Origin: Methanoregula sp.
Lineage (GTDB): Archaea > Halobacteriota > Methanomicrobia > Methanomicrobiales > Methanospirillaceae
NCBI GenBank assembly: GCA_028679075.1
Contig: JAJRCF010000021.1
Location: 1 to 60,852, forward strand
Length of the DNA stretch: 60,852 bases
Reading direction: 5' to 3'
Positions within the stretch are counted from its first letter, which is position 1, and every line of letters starts with the position of its first letter. The notes below the pieces were generated by a model. The model was not told the DNA's origin. It searched no databases and saw nothing but the letters and a program-made list of their open reading frames with translations. This document shows, piece after piece, positions 44,667 through 52,838 of this stretch. The position numbers and the translations under genes were made by a program.

Positions 44667-45104
44667 ATGCGGCAGCAGAATTGTAAAAACAATGCAGCAG
44701 TATCCGAAGTGGTTGGGGAGATGCTCATGATCGGGATCGTGCTCATCCTCGTGGCGGTCTTCTCTGCTTCGCTTGCCGATTATCTCCCTTCAGAACGGCC
44801 CCCTTCGGTTACAATCCGGATGAACAATGATACCGGCGGGAACATCACGCTCTGGCACAAAGGGGGCGACTGGGTGAAGGTGGATTCTCTTAAAATCATC
44901 GTCACCAATGCTACGGAGATACCGATATCGTATACCCGGACGGGGGATCTTCTCTTTATACTCGTCCCGGATACCCAGACCTTTGATCTGGAGAGCAATA
45001 TCACCGTTTCCACAGGACAGCCACTCATCGGTAACGAGAGCGTATCGCTTATCACTGACCGTGCGGTCCTCTTCTCCGGTACCATCGGGAGCGTGAAACC
45101 ATGA
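44667..45104 (+). CDS. small archaeal pilin-like protein (145 aa)
   Basis: A class III signal peptide protein. A charged leader MRQQNCKNNA is followed by AVSEVVGEMLMIGIVLILVA, where Glu at position 5 of the mature helix matches the conserved residue of bacterial pilins, and a beta-rich domain of about 110 residues without Cys. Probably a minor pilin. It overlaps the next gene by four bases. Confidence 0.85.
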   Translation: MRQQNCKNNAAVSEVVGEMLMIGIVLILVAVFSASLADYLPSERPPSVTIRMNNDTGGNITLWHKGGDWVKVDSLKIIVTNATEIPISYTRTGDLLFILVPDTQTFDLESNITVSTGQPLIGNESVSLITDRAVLFSGTIGSVKP

Positions 45105-46078
45105 ATGATGATGCAGTTGCACCGGTCATCGCTGTCATGCTCATTCTTGCTGCCGTGGCAACCCTTTTTGCCATATTCAACGGGATCTATATTCCGTCGC
45201 TCAAGCAGGCATCGGAGACCGAGCATCTCCGGAATGTAGAGTCATCGTTCCAACAGTTCGCATCGGATATTGAGCGGGTCGTAGCAGACAGAAGGGACGG
45301 GATGACACTGAATGAACCGGTCCAGATGGGGGGTGGCGATATCTTCCTGAATACACTCAAATCGGGAGGTTCACTCGCGGTTACAAATGAGAAAATGCCA
45401 GTATATTACCTGATACTGGATACCGATGGCGGGCTGATTATGCGAAATGGCACGATCGTCAATATCTCGTATGATCCCGTGGGAAATTTCTGGCAGGACC
45501 AGGGATACCGCTGGCAGTACGGTTTCCTCAACGTGACCAAGTACCGGAGCCGGCAGGCACCAATCAGTTATTCCACGATGGACGATGTATACAATGATTT
45601 CAATGGCACCGGGTCACTTGCAACCTTCGCCGGATCTTTCAGCGATAGTGAGTACACACTCAACCAGACCCTGTTCCAGAATACGACCCCGACCACAAAT
45701 AATCAGTTTACGTTTTCCCCATGGGGGGGTAACTGTTCCGGTATCGTTCTCTGGGCGGTGAATATATCAGCATCCCCGGATCATGCGTTTACCAGCAGCA
45801 ACGGGTTCGGAAGACTTGAACTGATGACCAATATCTCCACCGAACACTATTATGGAGTAAACAACATTACGTTGGCATCGGACAGAAGACCCTTTAGCAA
45901 TGCAACGATCAGGAACTGGAACGAGAGTCTCACAACGATGGTCGGAAGTTGTGGAAATAATGTTGAGTATAATCCAGGTCGGTCAGGCGACGGTTTCAGT
46001 ACATTCAGTATCCGCCAGCAGGTGAGTCCCATCGATGTCTCGCTCAATATCGTCAATATAGAAATTGGTGTGTCCTGA
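45101..46078 (+). CDS. large archaeal pseudopilin-like protein (325 aa)
   Basis: Starts MNDDAVAPVIAVMLILAAVA, a very short leader plus a pilin core helix, then a large ~290-residue extracellular domain with many Asn/Ser/Thr (potential glycosylation) and two Cys, in GGNCSGIVL and MVGSCGNNVEYN. Such large pseudopilins usually sit at the pilus tip. Last gene of the pilus operon; it faces the regulator at 46138 convergently. Confidence 0.82.
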   Translation: MNDDAVAPVIAVMLILAAVATLFAIFNGIYIPSLKQASETEHLRNVESSFQQFASDIERVVADRRDGMTLNEPVQMGGGDIFLNTLKSGGSLAVTNEKMPVYYLILDTDGGLIMRNGTIVNISYDPVGNFWQDQGYRWQYGFLNVTKYRSRQAPISYSTMDDVYNDFNGTGSLATFAGSFSDSEYTLNQTLFQNTTPTTNNQFTFSPWGGNCSGIVLWAVNISASPDHAFTSSNGFGRLELMTNISTEHYYGVNNITLASDRRPFSNATIRNWNESLTTMVGSCGNNVEYNPGRSGDGFSTFSIRQQVSPIDVSLNIVNIEIGVS

Positions 46079-46137
46079 TTCTGTGGATATCCCTGGTTGT
46101 ACCGACCGGACCTTCCCCCGGATTCCATCCAATCTCT

Positions 46138-46947
46138 TCAGGGCTTGATCAGGTCGTGGATCACATATACAAGCTTCACTCCATCCAGGCGCTTTATGAG
46201 TTCCGTGAACTCCCCGTCCACTACCACGATCGTACTGTCGATCCCGTGGAACGCTGCCTCGATGACTCCTTCCCTGGCACCAAAGAACATGTCCGGTTCC
46301 CGGCCGGCGGCTTTCAGCGCAATATAGGCCTCCAGCCCAACCGCACCTACGATGACAGCCTTTGAAACAATCTCCCTGAGCCGGTCCACCTGCACCCTGC
46401 GGGAACCGCCGTTCTGGATCCGGGGCACCGTGCAGATCTGGATCTTTCCTTCGTGATGATCGATTATTCCATGAAGGCGGGCGATCCCGACATCCTCATC
46501 CTTCTTTGCATCTGCCACAACCGACCCGGTCGCCACCTTTTTCTTTTTCCCCGCGTACAGGAACCCGTCCTGCATGTACATCCCGACCTCATCGCCGGCC
46601 TTGAGATCTTCGGCAGCGATGGCGGTCCAGACCGATACGTGCTGGATGAGGTCCTGCCGGATATGCCGGGCATAGGATTCAAGCGATTCAGCATTCGCCA
46701 GAATCCATTCAATACCGGAACGGGTCACTTCATAATTGCCCCGGCGGCCCGCCGAGACCATACCCTCTCCGGTGAGATCACGGATATATTCCGAGATGGC
46801 CTGCGGTGTCACGCCAAGCTTGTTGGCAATCTCCTGCTGGCGGACAGCCGGTTGGTGTTCGGCAATCTCTACCAGAATCTGGAGGCGTGAGACGTCCCGC
46901 TTGTTCCGCAGGATCGATATGAGTGGATCTTTAACAACCGGTGTCAA
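46138..46947 (-). CDS. winged-helix regulator with C-terminal sensor domain (copy 2)
   Basis: A 269-residue paralogue of the regulator at 32020, same length and collinear throughout. The winged helix is QQEIANKLGVTPQAISEYIR; the sensor domain includes AEDLKAGDEVGMYMQDGFLY and the His segment IIDHHEGKIQICTVPRIQNG. The conserved element at 46992-47018 lies in its promoter, which suggests autoregulation; the same element before cbiM makes cobalt or corrinoid the likely signal. The start is TTG at 46947 with AGGTG upstream; the frame closes five codons further up, so no ATG is available. Confidence 0.87.
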   Translation of the reverse strand: MTPVVKDPLISILRNKRDVSRLQILVEIAEHQPAVRQQEIANKLGVTPQAISEYIRDLTGEGMVSAGRRGNYEVTRSGIEWILANAESLESYARHIRQDLIQHVSVWTAIAAEDLKAGDEVGMYMQDGFLYAGKKKKVATGSVVADAKKDEDVGIARLHGIIDHHEGKIQICTVPRIQNGGSRRVQVDRLREIVSKAVIVGAVGLEAYIALKAAGREPDMFFGAREGVIEAAFHGIDSTIVVVDGEFTELIKRLDGVKLVYVIHDLIKP

Positions 46948-46991
46948 GCAGCACCTGCCTCAGGCTATTCCATGAAATGAGTGGTAACACA

Positions 46992-47018
46992 GGATCAATT
47001 TTACTTGCTTTAACTAAA
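46992..47018 (-). promoter_or_regulatory. conserved metal/corrinoid regulon element, site 2 (regulator promoter)
   Basis: Plus strand reads GGATCAAT, TTTACTTGC, TTTAACTAAA. The inverted-repeat core TTTACTT (47000-47006) / AACTAAA (47012-47018) surrounds GCTTT. On the minus strand the right half supplies a TATA-like TATTTAGTT, so a bound protein would block the promoter of the gene at 46947. Confidence 0.7.
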
Positions 47019-47086
47019 TAGTATTTGCTTAGTCCGTCTATTAAGAATTAACAGAATTGCAGAAAAAAAGACGGTCCAAGACCGGT

Positions 47087-48211
47087 TCAGTGCGAATGCA
47101 CCGGTAATCCGTCGTGGTTATGTTCCGAGATATGGTGATAGCCGGGTCCCGATGCCGTTACGGGATCGACATGAATAGTGGCATCCGAGAGATACCGGAG
47201 ATGATGAAGGAGTTCGTGCCGGAACTCTTTTGCAATCGCGTGTCCGCTTTCCACGGAAAGCGATGAATCTACGGTGATGTTGATCTCCGCGTGGAGCCGG
47301 TGGCCCAGCCACCTGACCTTAACATCGGTAATCTCCTTTACACCTTCAACATGGGCGGCCGTGTGACGGATCTCATCAGTAACCGCCGGATCAACGCCAT
47401 CAAGAAGACGGGTGAAGATTGTTTTCCCCGAATCCCAGACAATCCAGAAGATCATAACCGTGATGATAAGACCGATGATGGGATCGGCAAGCGGGAATCC
47501 GAGATACACCCCGGCTGCACCGATCAGGACCGCGAGGCTCGTCCACCCGTCCGTCCGTGCATGGTACCCATCAGCAACGAGCGCTGCACTACCGATCTCG
47601 GTTCCCACCCGGATGCGGAGCTGTGCCACGGCTTCGTTCCCGATAAACCCGACCAGTCCTGCCGCTGCAACCGCCCAGAGAAAGGTCACTTCCTGCGGGT
47701 GGAAGAGCCGGTCAATGGAAACGTACCCTGCGACAAGGGCCGAGATGAGGATCATCAGGATAACAAAAACTCCGGCAAGATCCTCGACCCTGCCGTACCC
47801 GTAGGTGAACCGTTTCGTTGGTTTCCACCGGGCCAGCATGAATGCGAAGAGAAGCGGGATGGCAGTGAGTGCATCGCCAAAATTGTGGATCGTATCAGCG
47901 AGCAGGGCTATGCTGCCGGAATAACAGACAATGATGACCTGGATAAATGCGGTGATGAACAGGCCGACAAACGACCACTTGACCGCCCAGATTCCCCGCT
48001 CGGTTGTGAGGATTGAAGGATCGACAATACCGTGCATGTGGCCGTGATGATGGTCGTGATCCTCATACTGATCCTGGGGATCATGGCCGTTATTCCCGTG
48101 ATCGTGTCCATGATGATCAGCAAAGTCTTCCTTAGGATCGTGTCCATGAGAAGGGTCATGATCATGGTCGTCATCGTCATGATGTTCATGATTTTCAGTA
48201 TGGGGGATCAT
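47087..48211 (-). CDS. cation diffusion facilitator (CDF) metal exporter, His-rich
   Basis: A 374-residue CDF transporter. The first ~60 residues are a His/Asp-rich tail (clusters HEHHDDDDHDHD and HDHHHGHMHG), followed by six helices carrying the metal sites ADTIHNFGD and DGYHARTDGW (HxxxD in helices 2 and 5), and a cytoplasmic C-terminal domain with another His run (YHHISEHNHDGLPVHSH). CDF proteins expel Zn, Co, Ni or Fe using the proton gradient. It is the last gene of the cbiMNQO operon, overlapping cbiO by four bases, so export is wired to import. Confidence 0.92.
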   Translation of the reverse strand: MIPHTENHEHHDDDDHDHDPSHGHDPKEDFADHHGHDHGNNGHDPQDQYEDHDHHHGHMHGIVDPSILTTERGIWAVKWSFVGLFITAFIQVIIVCYSGSIALLADTIHNFGDALTAIPLLFAFMLARWKPTKRFTYGYGRVEDLAGVFVILMILISALVAGYVSIDRLFHPQEVTFLWAVAAAGLVGFIGNEAVAQLRIRVGTEIGSAALVADGYHARTDGWTSLAVLIGAAGVYLGFPLADPIIGLIITVMIFWIVWDSGKTIFTRLLDGVDPAVTDEIRHTAAHVEGVKEITDVKVRWLGHRLHAEINITVDSSLSVESGHAIAKEFRHELLHHLRYLSDATIHVDPVTASGPGYHHISEHNHDGLPVHSH

Positions 48212-49422
48212 TCTTCTTTCATCTCTTCATTCGTACTTCCCGTAATGGGAGGCTGGTTCGCAGTGTTCAGGTTAACCACGCTGATGGTATTGCCGCTCTC
48301 CTTGCAGTACGCCTCAACTCGGACAGCAACCCGGCCAACCATACTTCCTGGGGTCAGGATCAGCGAGTCACGTCCCCGCAGCGCCCGCAGGATACACTTG
48401 TCGATGACACCATAGGTGAATTCCAGCGCAATCTGCTCCTGAACAGCGCACTGTTTCGCCCGCGTCCCCATCGCCCCGACAACGAGATCCGGGTGGGCAT
48501 TCACCCATGTTGAGAGCGTGGCGGTATTCCCTTCATCCACATTGCAGACCGTGATCGTGCCGGGCGTCAGGTGGCTGCCGGAACCGTGGAGATGACTCTC
48601 TATAATATGGATCATGTCAAGCACGCTCCGGGGCTTCCGCTCGGGAATAACAAACCCGCGTTTCTCCAGTTCCGCCGAGAGTTCGAGCAGGGTCGGGACC
48701 GAGAGGTGGGCCATGCGGACATACCTCGTGTTCCCGAACGCAACATCGGGTACATCCTCGCGGATGATCTGGCCGTCAGCGAGGAGGATCGCCCGGTCCG
48801 CCCACGGGTAGGCCAGTTCCACATCATGGGTGGAGATGACGATTGTCTTCCCGTCATGGTTCAGTTCGTCGAGCAGTTCCATGAGGTCCTCTGAGCCGGA
48901 CGGGTCGAGGCCGCTTGTCGGCTCGTCAAAGACCAGCACATCCGGGTCCATCGCGAGCACTCCCGCAATTGCAACCCGTTTCTTCTCCCCTCCCGAGAGC
49001 TGGTGGGGCGGGCGGCGTTCGAAGCCGACCAGGCCGACCTGCCGGAGGGCGGTTGATACCGCTTCCTTTACCCCGGCTTCATCATAACCGAGATTGGTCG
49101 GCCCAAAAGCTACATCCTGGTACACGGTCGGGGCAATGATCTGGCGATCCGCGTTCTGGAGCACGAACCCGACTCTCCTCCGGAGCTGGCGGAGCGATGC
49201 GGTATCGTACCGGATCGGCTCGTTGTCAAAGAGCATCGTCCCCGAGTCCGGGCGGATCATCCCGTTGAACATCTGGAGGAGCGTGGACTTGCCGGCGCCG
49301 TTTGGGCCCACGAGCGCGATCTTCTCGCCCCGCCGGAAATGGAAGCTGATACCACCGATGGCCTCCCGGCCCCGGGGGTACCGGTACCGGACATCCCGTG
49401 CTTCAAGAATAATGTGGCTCAT
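48208..49422 (-). CDS. cbiO: cobalt ECF transporter ATPase with C-terminal extension
   Basis: A 404-residue protein. Residues ~1-275 are the ECF-type ATPase: Walker A GPNGAGKST, Q-loop VGFVLQNADRQI (the NADRQI form is typical for CbiO), signature LSGGEKKRVAIA, Walker B VLVFDEPTSGLD. Residues ~285-400 form an extra alpha/beta domain (TITVCNVDEGNTATLSTWVN) of a kind often attached to methanogen CbiO; its role is unknown. It energises CbiMNQ. Its start lies nine bases after the cbiQ stop. Confidence 0.9.
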   Translation of the reverse strand: MSHIILEARDVRYRYPRGREAIGGISFHFRRGEKIALVGPNGAGKSTLLQMFNGMIRPDSGTMLFDNEPIRYDTASLRQLRRRVGFVLQNADRQIIAPTVYQDVAFGPTNLGYDEAGVKEAVSTALRQVGLVGFERRPPHQLSGGEKKRVAIAGVLAMDPDVLVFDEPTSGLDPSGSEDLMELLDELNHDGKTIVISTHDVELAYPWADRAILLADGQIIREDVPDVAFGNTRYVRMAHLSVPTLLELSAELEKRGFVIPERKPRSVLDMIHIIESHLHGSGSHLTPGTITVCNVDEGNTATLSTWVNAHPDLVVGAMGTRAKQCAVQEQIALEFTYGVIDKCILRALRGRDSLILTPGSMVGRVAVRVEAYCKESGNTISVVNLNTANQPPITGSTNEEMKEE

Positions 49423-49431
49423 GATGTATTC

Positions 49432-50220
49432 CTATAACAGCGTCATGCCCTGCGATGCGACAACGGCAACCGATGCCACTATGATAAATGTGACAAGGGC
49501 AGCAAGCGGCCGTAATTCAACCGGGCGGTTCTCGCCAAGGAGCGCAAACTTCCCGTCATAACAGCGGGCGTCCATGGCCCGGACCAGATCGTCCCCCGCA
49601 TCCCAGCTGGTGATGAAGGCAGCCCCGCACATCATCGCAAAGGTATGGATCGACTCCCGCCAGCCCGAGTACCCGAGGCGCATCACCTGTGCACGGTAGA
49701 TCTGCTGCACCTGGTCCAGGAGGAAGAAGATCGTCCGGTAAATGATCATTGCAAGGTCGATGACAAAGTCCGGGACACGGGCGTTCCGCATCACGACAAA
49801 GAGGTCGGTCATGGGCGTGGTCAGGGCGATGAAGAGAAGGGCGGACATGCTTCCGATCACCCGGCAGAGAATGAAGAATCCCGTGTTGATGCTCTCGCGG
49901 GAAACCGAGAGCGAGAGGAACGGGAGCGGGTCCCAGCTCCAGAAAACATGCTCCCCACCCGAGATCAGCACGATAACGATTGCGCTCATCAGGGCGAACC
50001 ACAGGGGAACGAGGAAAAGTTCCGCGTAGGTCCGCAGCTCCACGCGGGCGAGGAGGAGGACCGTGGCAGAGAGGACGAGTGCGATGAAGAGGGGACTCGC
50101 GTACCCGGTCGAGAGGAGGCAGAGGACGATGGCAGAGAGGCCGGCGGCGAGCTTGATGTAAGTATTGACCTCGCGCAGGCCATTCTTCTGTGCCACGTCC
50201 TCCAGCAGTTCCTCAAACAT
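49432..50220 (-). CDS. cbiQ: cobalt ECF transporter transmembrane coupling protein
   Basis: A 262-residue T-component with about five to six helices and the conserved cytoplasmic coupling region around YRAQVMRLGYSGWRESIHTF, plus the C-terminal AMDARCYDGKF motif. It links the ATPase to the substrate-specific CbiMN. It lies between cbiN (three bases) and cbiO (nine bases). Confidence 0.9.
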   Translation of the reverse strand: MFEELLEDVAQKNGLREVNTYIKLAAGLSAIVLCLLSTGYASPLFIALVLSATVLLLARVELRTYAELFLVPLWFALMSAIVIVLISGGEHVFWSWDPLPFLSLSVSRESINTGFFILCRVIGSMSALLFIALTTPMTDLFVVMRNARVPDFVIDLAMIIYRTIFFLLDQVQQIYRAQVMRLGYSGWRESIHTFAMMCGAAFITSWDAGDDLVRAMDARCYDGKFALLGENRPVELRPLAALVTFIIVASVAVVASQGMTLL

Positions 50221-50223
50221 AGG

Positions 50224-50547
50224 TTACTGGTTCACCTTTGTCTCGGTTAGACTTTTCTTCTGGCCCAGCCAGAACCCGAACACACCGCCCACGAAGATGC
50301 CGCCAAGCGCTGCCTGGAGGGCAAAGAGGCAGGACTCAATCTCACCGCTGGGTGGTTCATACTGCGGAATGAGCGGGGTAAAACTGTCTACAGACTTCCC
50401 GGACAGCTCGGCGATCAGGTTGGATCCCACGTTATCGGAACCGGCAAACTCGGCCCCTTCCATGGTCGAACTGGTATAAAGGAAAAGACCACAGAATACA
50501 AGGACTGCAACTACGGCAAGGATCTCCAGCAGGTAATTCTTTACCAT
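50224..50547 (-). CDS. cbiN: cobalt transport protein CbiN
   Basis: A 107-residue protein with two helices (~8-26 and ~78-96) joined by an extracytoplasmic loop. The stretch YEPPSGEIESCLFALQAALG is the CbiN signature and distinguishes the system from nickel NikMN transporters, so cobalt is the probable cargo. The start overlaps the cbiM stop. Confidence 0.92.
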   Translation of the reverse strand: MVKNYLLEILAVVAVLVFCGLFLYTSSTMEGAEFAGSDNVGSNLIAELSGKSVDSFTPLIPQYEPPSGEIESCLFALQAALGGIFVGGVFGFWLGQKKSLTETKVNQ

Positions 50548-51239
50548 TATGCCTCACCCCGCGCCTTGTTGATCTGCGCTTCTGAGAAGACCTTCATCCG
50601 TATGAGGATGTCGGGTTTGAGGGCAACGATGTACTTGAAGACGAGGGCAAGCACGATACCTTCAACGATTGCGAGAGGCACCTGCGTAACGGCAAAGATT
50701 GCCATGAACATGACAAAGGACGTGCCAAAACCGCCGACTTCTGCGGGATAGGCAAGCGCCAGTTCCAGCGATGTAGTAAAGTACGTGAACATGTCAGCGA
50801 GAGCGGTTGCAAGGAAGACCGTCAGGAAGATGTTGACCGAGGTGTCCTTCAGCAACCGGTAGATTGCGTACCCGACAAGGGGACCGACAATCCCCATTGA
50901 AACGATATTCGCCCCGAGTACGGAGAGGCCGCCGTGGGCGAGGAAGAGGCTCTGGAACAGGAGCACGATTGCACAGACAACCGATGTGATCCATGGTCCG
51001 AAACAGATGGCGGAGAGGCCGGTTCCGGTCGGGTGGGAGCAGCTCCCGGTGACCGAAGGGAGTTTCAGGGACGAGAGGATAAAAATGAACCCGCCGGTCA
51101 CTCCCAGCAGGGGCAGGGCCTCGCGGTCTTTCTCCATTACTTTCTTCAGCTGCCATACACCAAATGCCAGGCAGGGGAGGGCGATGAGCCACCAGACAAT
51201 GCACCACTGCCAGGGTAAGAATCCTTCCATAATATGCAT
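50547..51239 (-). CDS. cbiM: cobalt ECF transporter substrate-specific subunit
   Basis: A 230-residue S-component with about six to seven helices. The mature N-terminus MHIMEGFLP supplies the metal ligands (Met1/His2) typical of CbiM; a second site is formed by SHPTGTGLSAICFGPW. I start at 51239, because MHIMEGFLP must be at the N-terminus for metal binding and the regulon element and TATA box lie immediately upstream (51249-51279). The in-frame extension to 51341 crosses the promoter. The message is probably leaderless. Confidence 0.92.
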   Translation of the reverse strand: MHIMEGFLPWQWCIVWWLIALPCLAFGVWQLKKVMEKDREALPLLGVTGGFIFILSSLKLPSVTGSCSHPTGTGLSAICFGPWITSVVCAIVLLFQSLFLAHGGLSVLGANIVSMGIVGPLVGYAIYRLLKDTSVNIFLTVFLATALADMFTYFTTSLELALAYPAEVGGFGTSFVMFMAIFAVTQVPLAIVEGIVLALVFKYIVALKPDILIRMKVFSEAQINKARGEA

Positions 51240-51248
51240 AATAATACG

Positions 51249-51279
51249 GATCAACTTTACTTGCCTTAAGTAAATAAAA
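51249..51279 (-). promoter_or_regulatory. conserved metal/corrinoid regulon element, site 3 (cbiM promoter)
   Basis: Plus strand reads GATCAAC, TTTACTTGCC, TTAAGTAAATAAA. This site has the most perfect dyad: TTTACTT (51256-51262) and AAGTAAA (51268-51274) around GCCTT. It covers the TATA box and the expected start of the cbiM message, an arrangement for repression when metal or corrinoid is sufficient. Confidence 0.72.
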
Positions 51280-51410
51280 GTTGCGCAATGAGTTCGCATC
51301 AGGTAAGCAGAACCCCCCGGTTCATGAGAAAATATATGCAATTCCGGAATTCCCCGTGCAGTCGTGCAGAATCATCACATTATATTTCATCACGTGCTAA
51401 CCTGATCAGC

Positions 51411-52625
51411 ATGCAGCGTAAATCGGCCGGCAAGGGAAAGACCCTGCCGGCACATTCCCCGGGAGCGTTCTTTTCCACCCACCCGTCCCGGGCCGATACG
51501 TTTACCGAGTCCGTCATCCGTGAGATGACCCGGCTCGCGCTGAACCATAACGCGATCAACCTTGCACAGGGCTTCCCTGACTTCCCGTGTCCCATGGAAC
51601 TGAAGGCCGCAGCATGCGAGGCGGTCAAAGACGACATCAACCAGTACGCAATCACATGGGGCGCAAAGGACCTCCGCGAGGCACTGGCAAAGCGGGTGAA
51701 GAAGTTCAATGGTATGGACTTCAATCCCGAGACGGAGATCACCGTCACCTGCGGGTCGACCGAGGCGATGATGGCCTCAATGCTCGCGATCATCCAGCCG
51801 GGCGATGAGGTGGTGGTGCCCGAGCCTTTCTATGAAAATTACGGCCCTGATGCGCAAATCTCCGGGGCCGCCCCCCGGTTTGTCCCGCTCGCGGACGATT
51901 TTTCCATCGATGAGGAGGCGTGGAAGGCCGCATTCACGAAGAAGACCCGGGCGATCATCATCAACACACCCAACAACCCGACCGGGAAGGTGTTTACAAA
52001 AAAGGAACTCTCGTTTATCGCGGATCTCTGTATTGATCACAACACCGTAGCAATCACCGACGAGATCTACGAACACATTGTATATGACGGGCACAAACAC
52101 ATCTCCATCGGCTCGCTCCCGGGCATGGAAGACCGGACGATCACCATCGGCAGCTTCTCCAAGACCTACAGCGTCACCGGGTGGCGGGTCGGATATGCCC
52201 TCGCGGATACTGCACTGACTGACCGCATCCGGAAGATCCACGATTTCCTCACGGTTGGCGCTCCCGCCCCTCTCCAGCGGGCATGCGTTGCAGCGCTTGA
52301 GTTGCCGGAATCGTATTACAAGGGACTCGCAGTCGAGTACGACCGCAAGCGGCAGATCCTCTATAAGGGCTTAAAGAAGGTCGGGTTCGCCTGCGATCTC
52401 CCGGAGGGTGCGTATTACATCTTCACGGACATCAGTTCGTTTGGTATGAGCGACACGGCATTCGCCCGCCACCTCGTGGAGACGGCCGGTGTTGCAGCAG
52501 TCCCGGGCAGCTCGTTCTATCATACCGGTGGCGAGACAAAGCTCCGGTTCACGTTCTCCAAGAAGGACGAGACGCTCATCGAGGCGTGCAGGCGGCTAGA
52601 GACTATAGACGGTTCACGTGCCTGA
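51411..52625 (+). CDS. PLP-dependent class I aminotransferase (aspartate aminotransferase-like)
   Basis: A 404-residue fold-type I aminotransferase. It has NLAQGFPDFPCP near the N-terminus, NTPNNPTGKVFTKKEL (Asn binding the cofactor ring), ITDEIYEHIVYD (Asp/Tyr) and the Schiff-base lysine in GSFSKTYSVTGWRVGYA. Substrate cannot be read from sequence; aspartate, methionine or aromatic amino acids are all possible. Since sulfopyruvate formation from cysteate in coenzyme M synthesis needs an aspartate-type aminotransferase and those genes lie 5.5 kb away, that role is conceivable. Start at 51411, 24-30 bases after TATATTT (51381-51387). The C-terminus seems altered by a local duplication. Confidence 0.85.
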   Translation: MQRKSAGKGKTLPAHSPGAFFSTHPSRADTFTESVIREMTRLALNHNAINLAQGFPDFPCPMELKAAACEAVKDDINQYAITWGAKDLREALAKRVKKFNGMDFNPETEITVTCGSTEAMMASMLAIIQPGDEVVVPEPFYENYGPDAQISGAAPRFVPLADDFSIDEEAWKAAFTKKTRAIIINTPNNPTGKVFTKKELSFIADLCIDHNTVAITDEIYEHIVYDGHKHISIGSLPGMEDRTITIGSFSKTYSVTGWRVGYALADTALTDRIRKIHDFLTVGAPAPLQRACVAALELPESYYKGLAVEYDRKRQILYKGLKKVGFACDLPEGAYYIFTDISSFGMSDTAFARHLVETAGVAAVPGSSFYHTGGETKLRFTFSKKDETLIEACRRLETIDGSRA

Positions 52626-52712
52626 AGGTCGGCCCTTGCCTCCCTTCAGGTTGTCGAGGTCTGCGACCTCTCCAATCTCCAAGAAGGACGAGACGCTCAT
52701 CGAGGCGTGCAG
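52555..52712 (+). repeat. duplicated 3' end of the aminotransferase gene around a small insert
   Basis: 37 bases at 52555-52591 recur exactly at 52676-52712, offset 121. The second copy continues into its own short C-terminus (LESLG then stop) that looks like the ancestral gene end; the first continues into a different end (LETIDGSRA). The insert between contains the dyads CCTGAAGG/CCTTCAGG (52621-52650) and GAGGTC-TGC-GACCTC. It looks like an insertion or slippage event. Confidence 0.8.
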
Positions 52713-52838
52713 AAGGTTAGAGTCACTTGGTTAATCACCCGGCAGATCGCCCTGCAATAATACCAAGTAATACTTTCTCCGGTTTTTTTCAAAACGTTAA
52801 AAAACAATCAGCAATCATACACTCATCACTGATAGTAC

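Noticed and set aside
50547..51239. Nickel importer NikMN instead of cobalt CbiMN, given nearby NikR
   Set aside because: The separate CbiN with EPPSGEIES motif is specific to cobalt systems; NikR is not in the operon.
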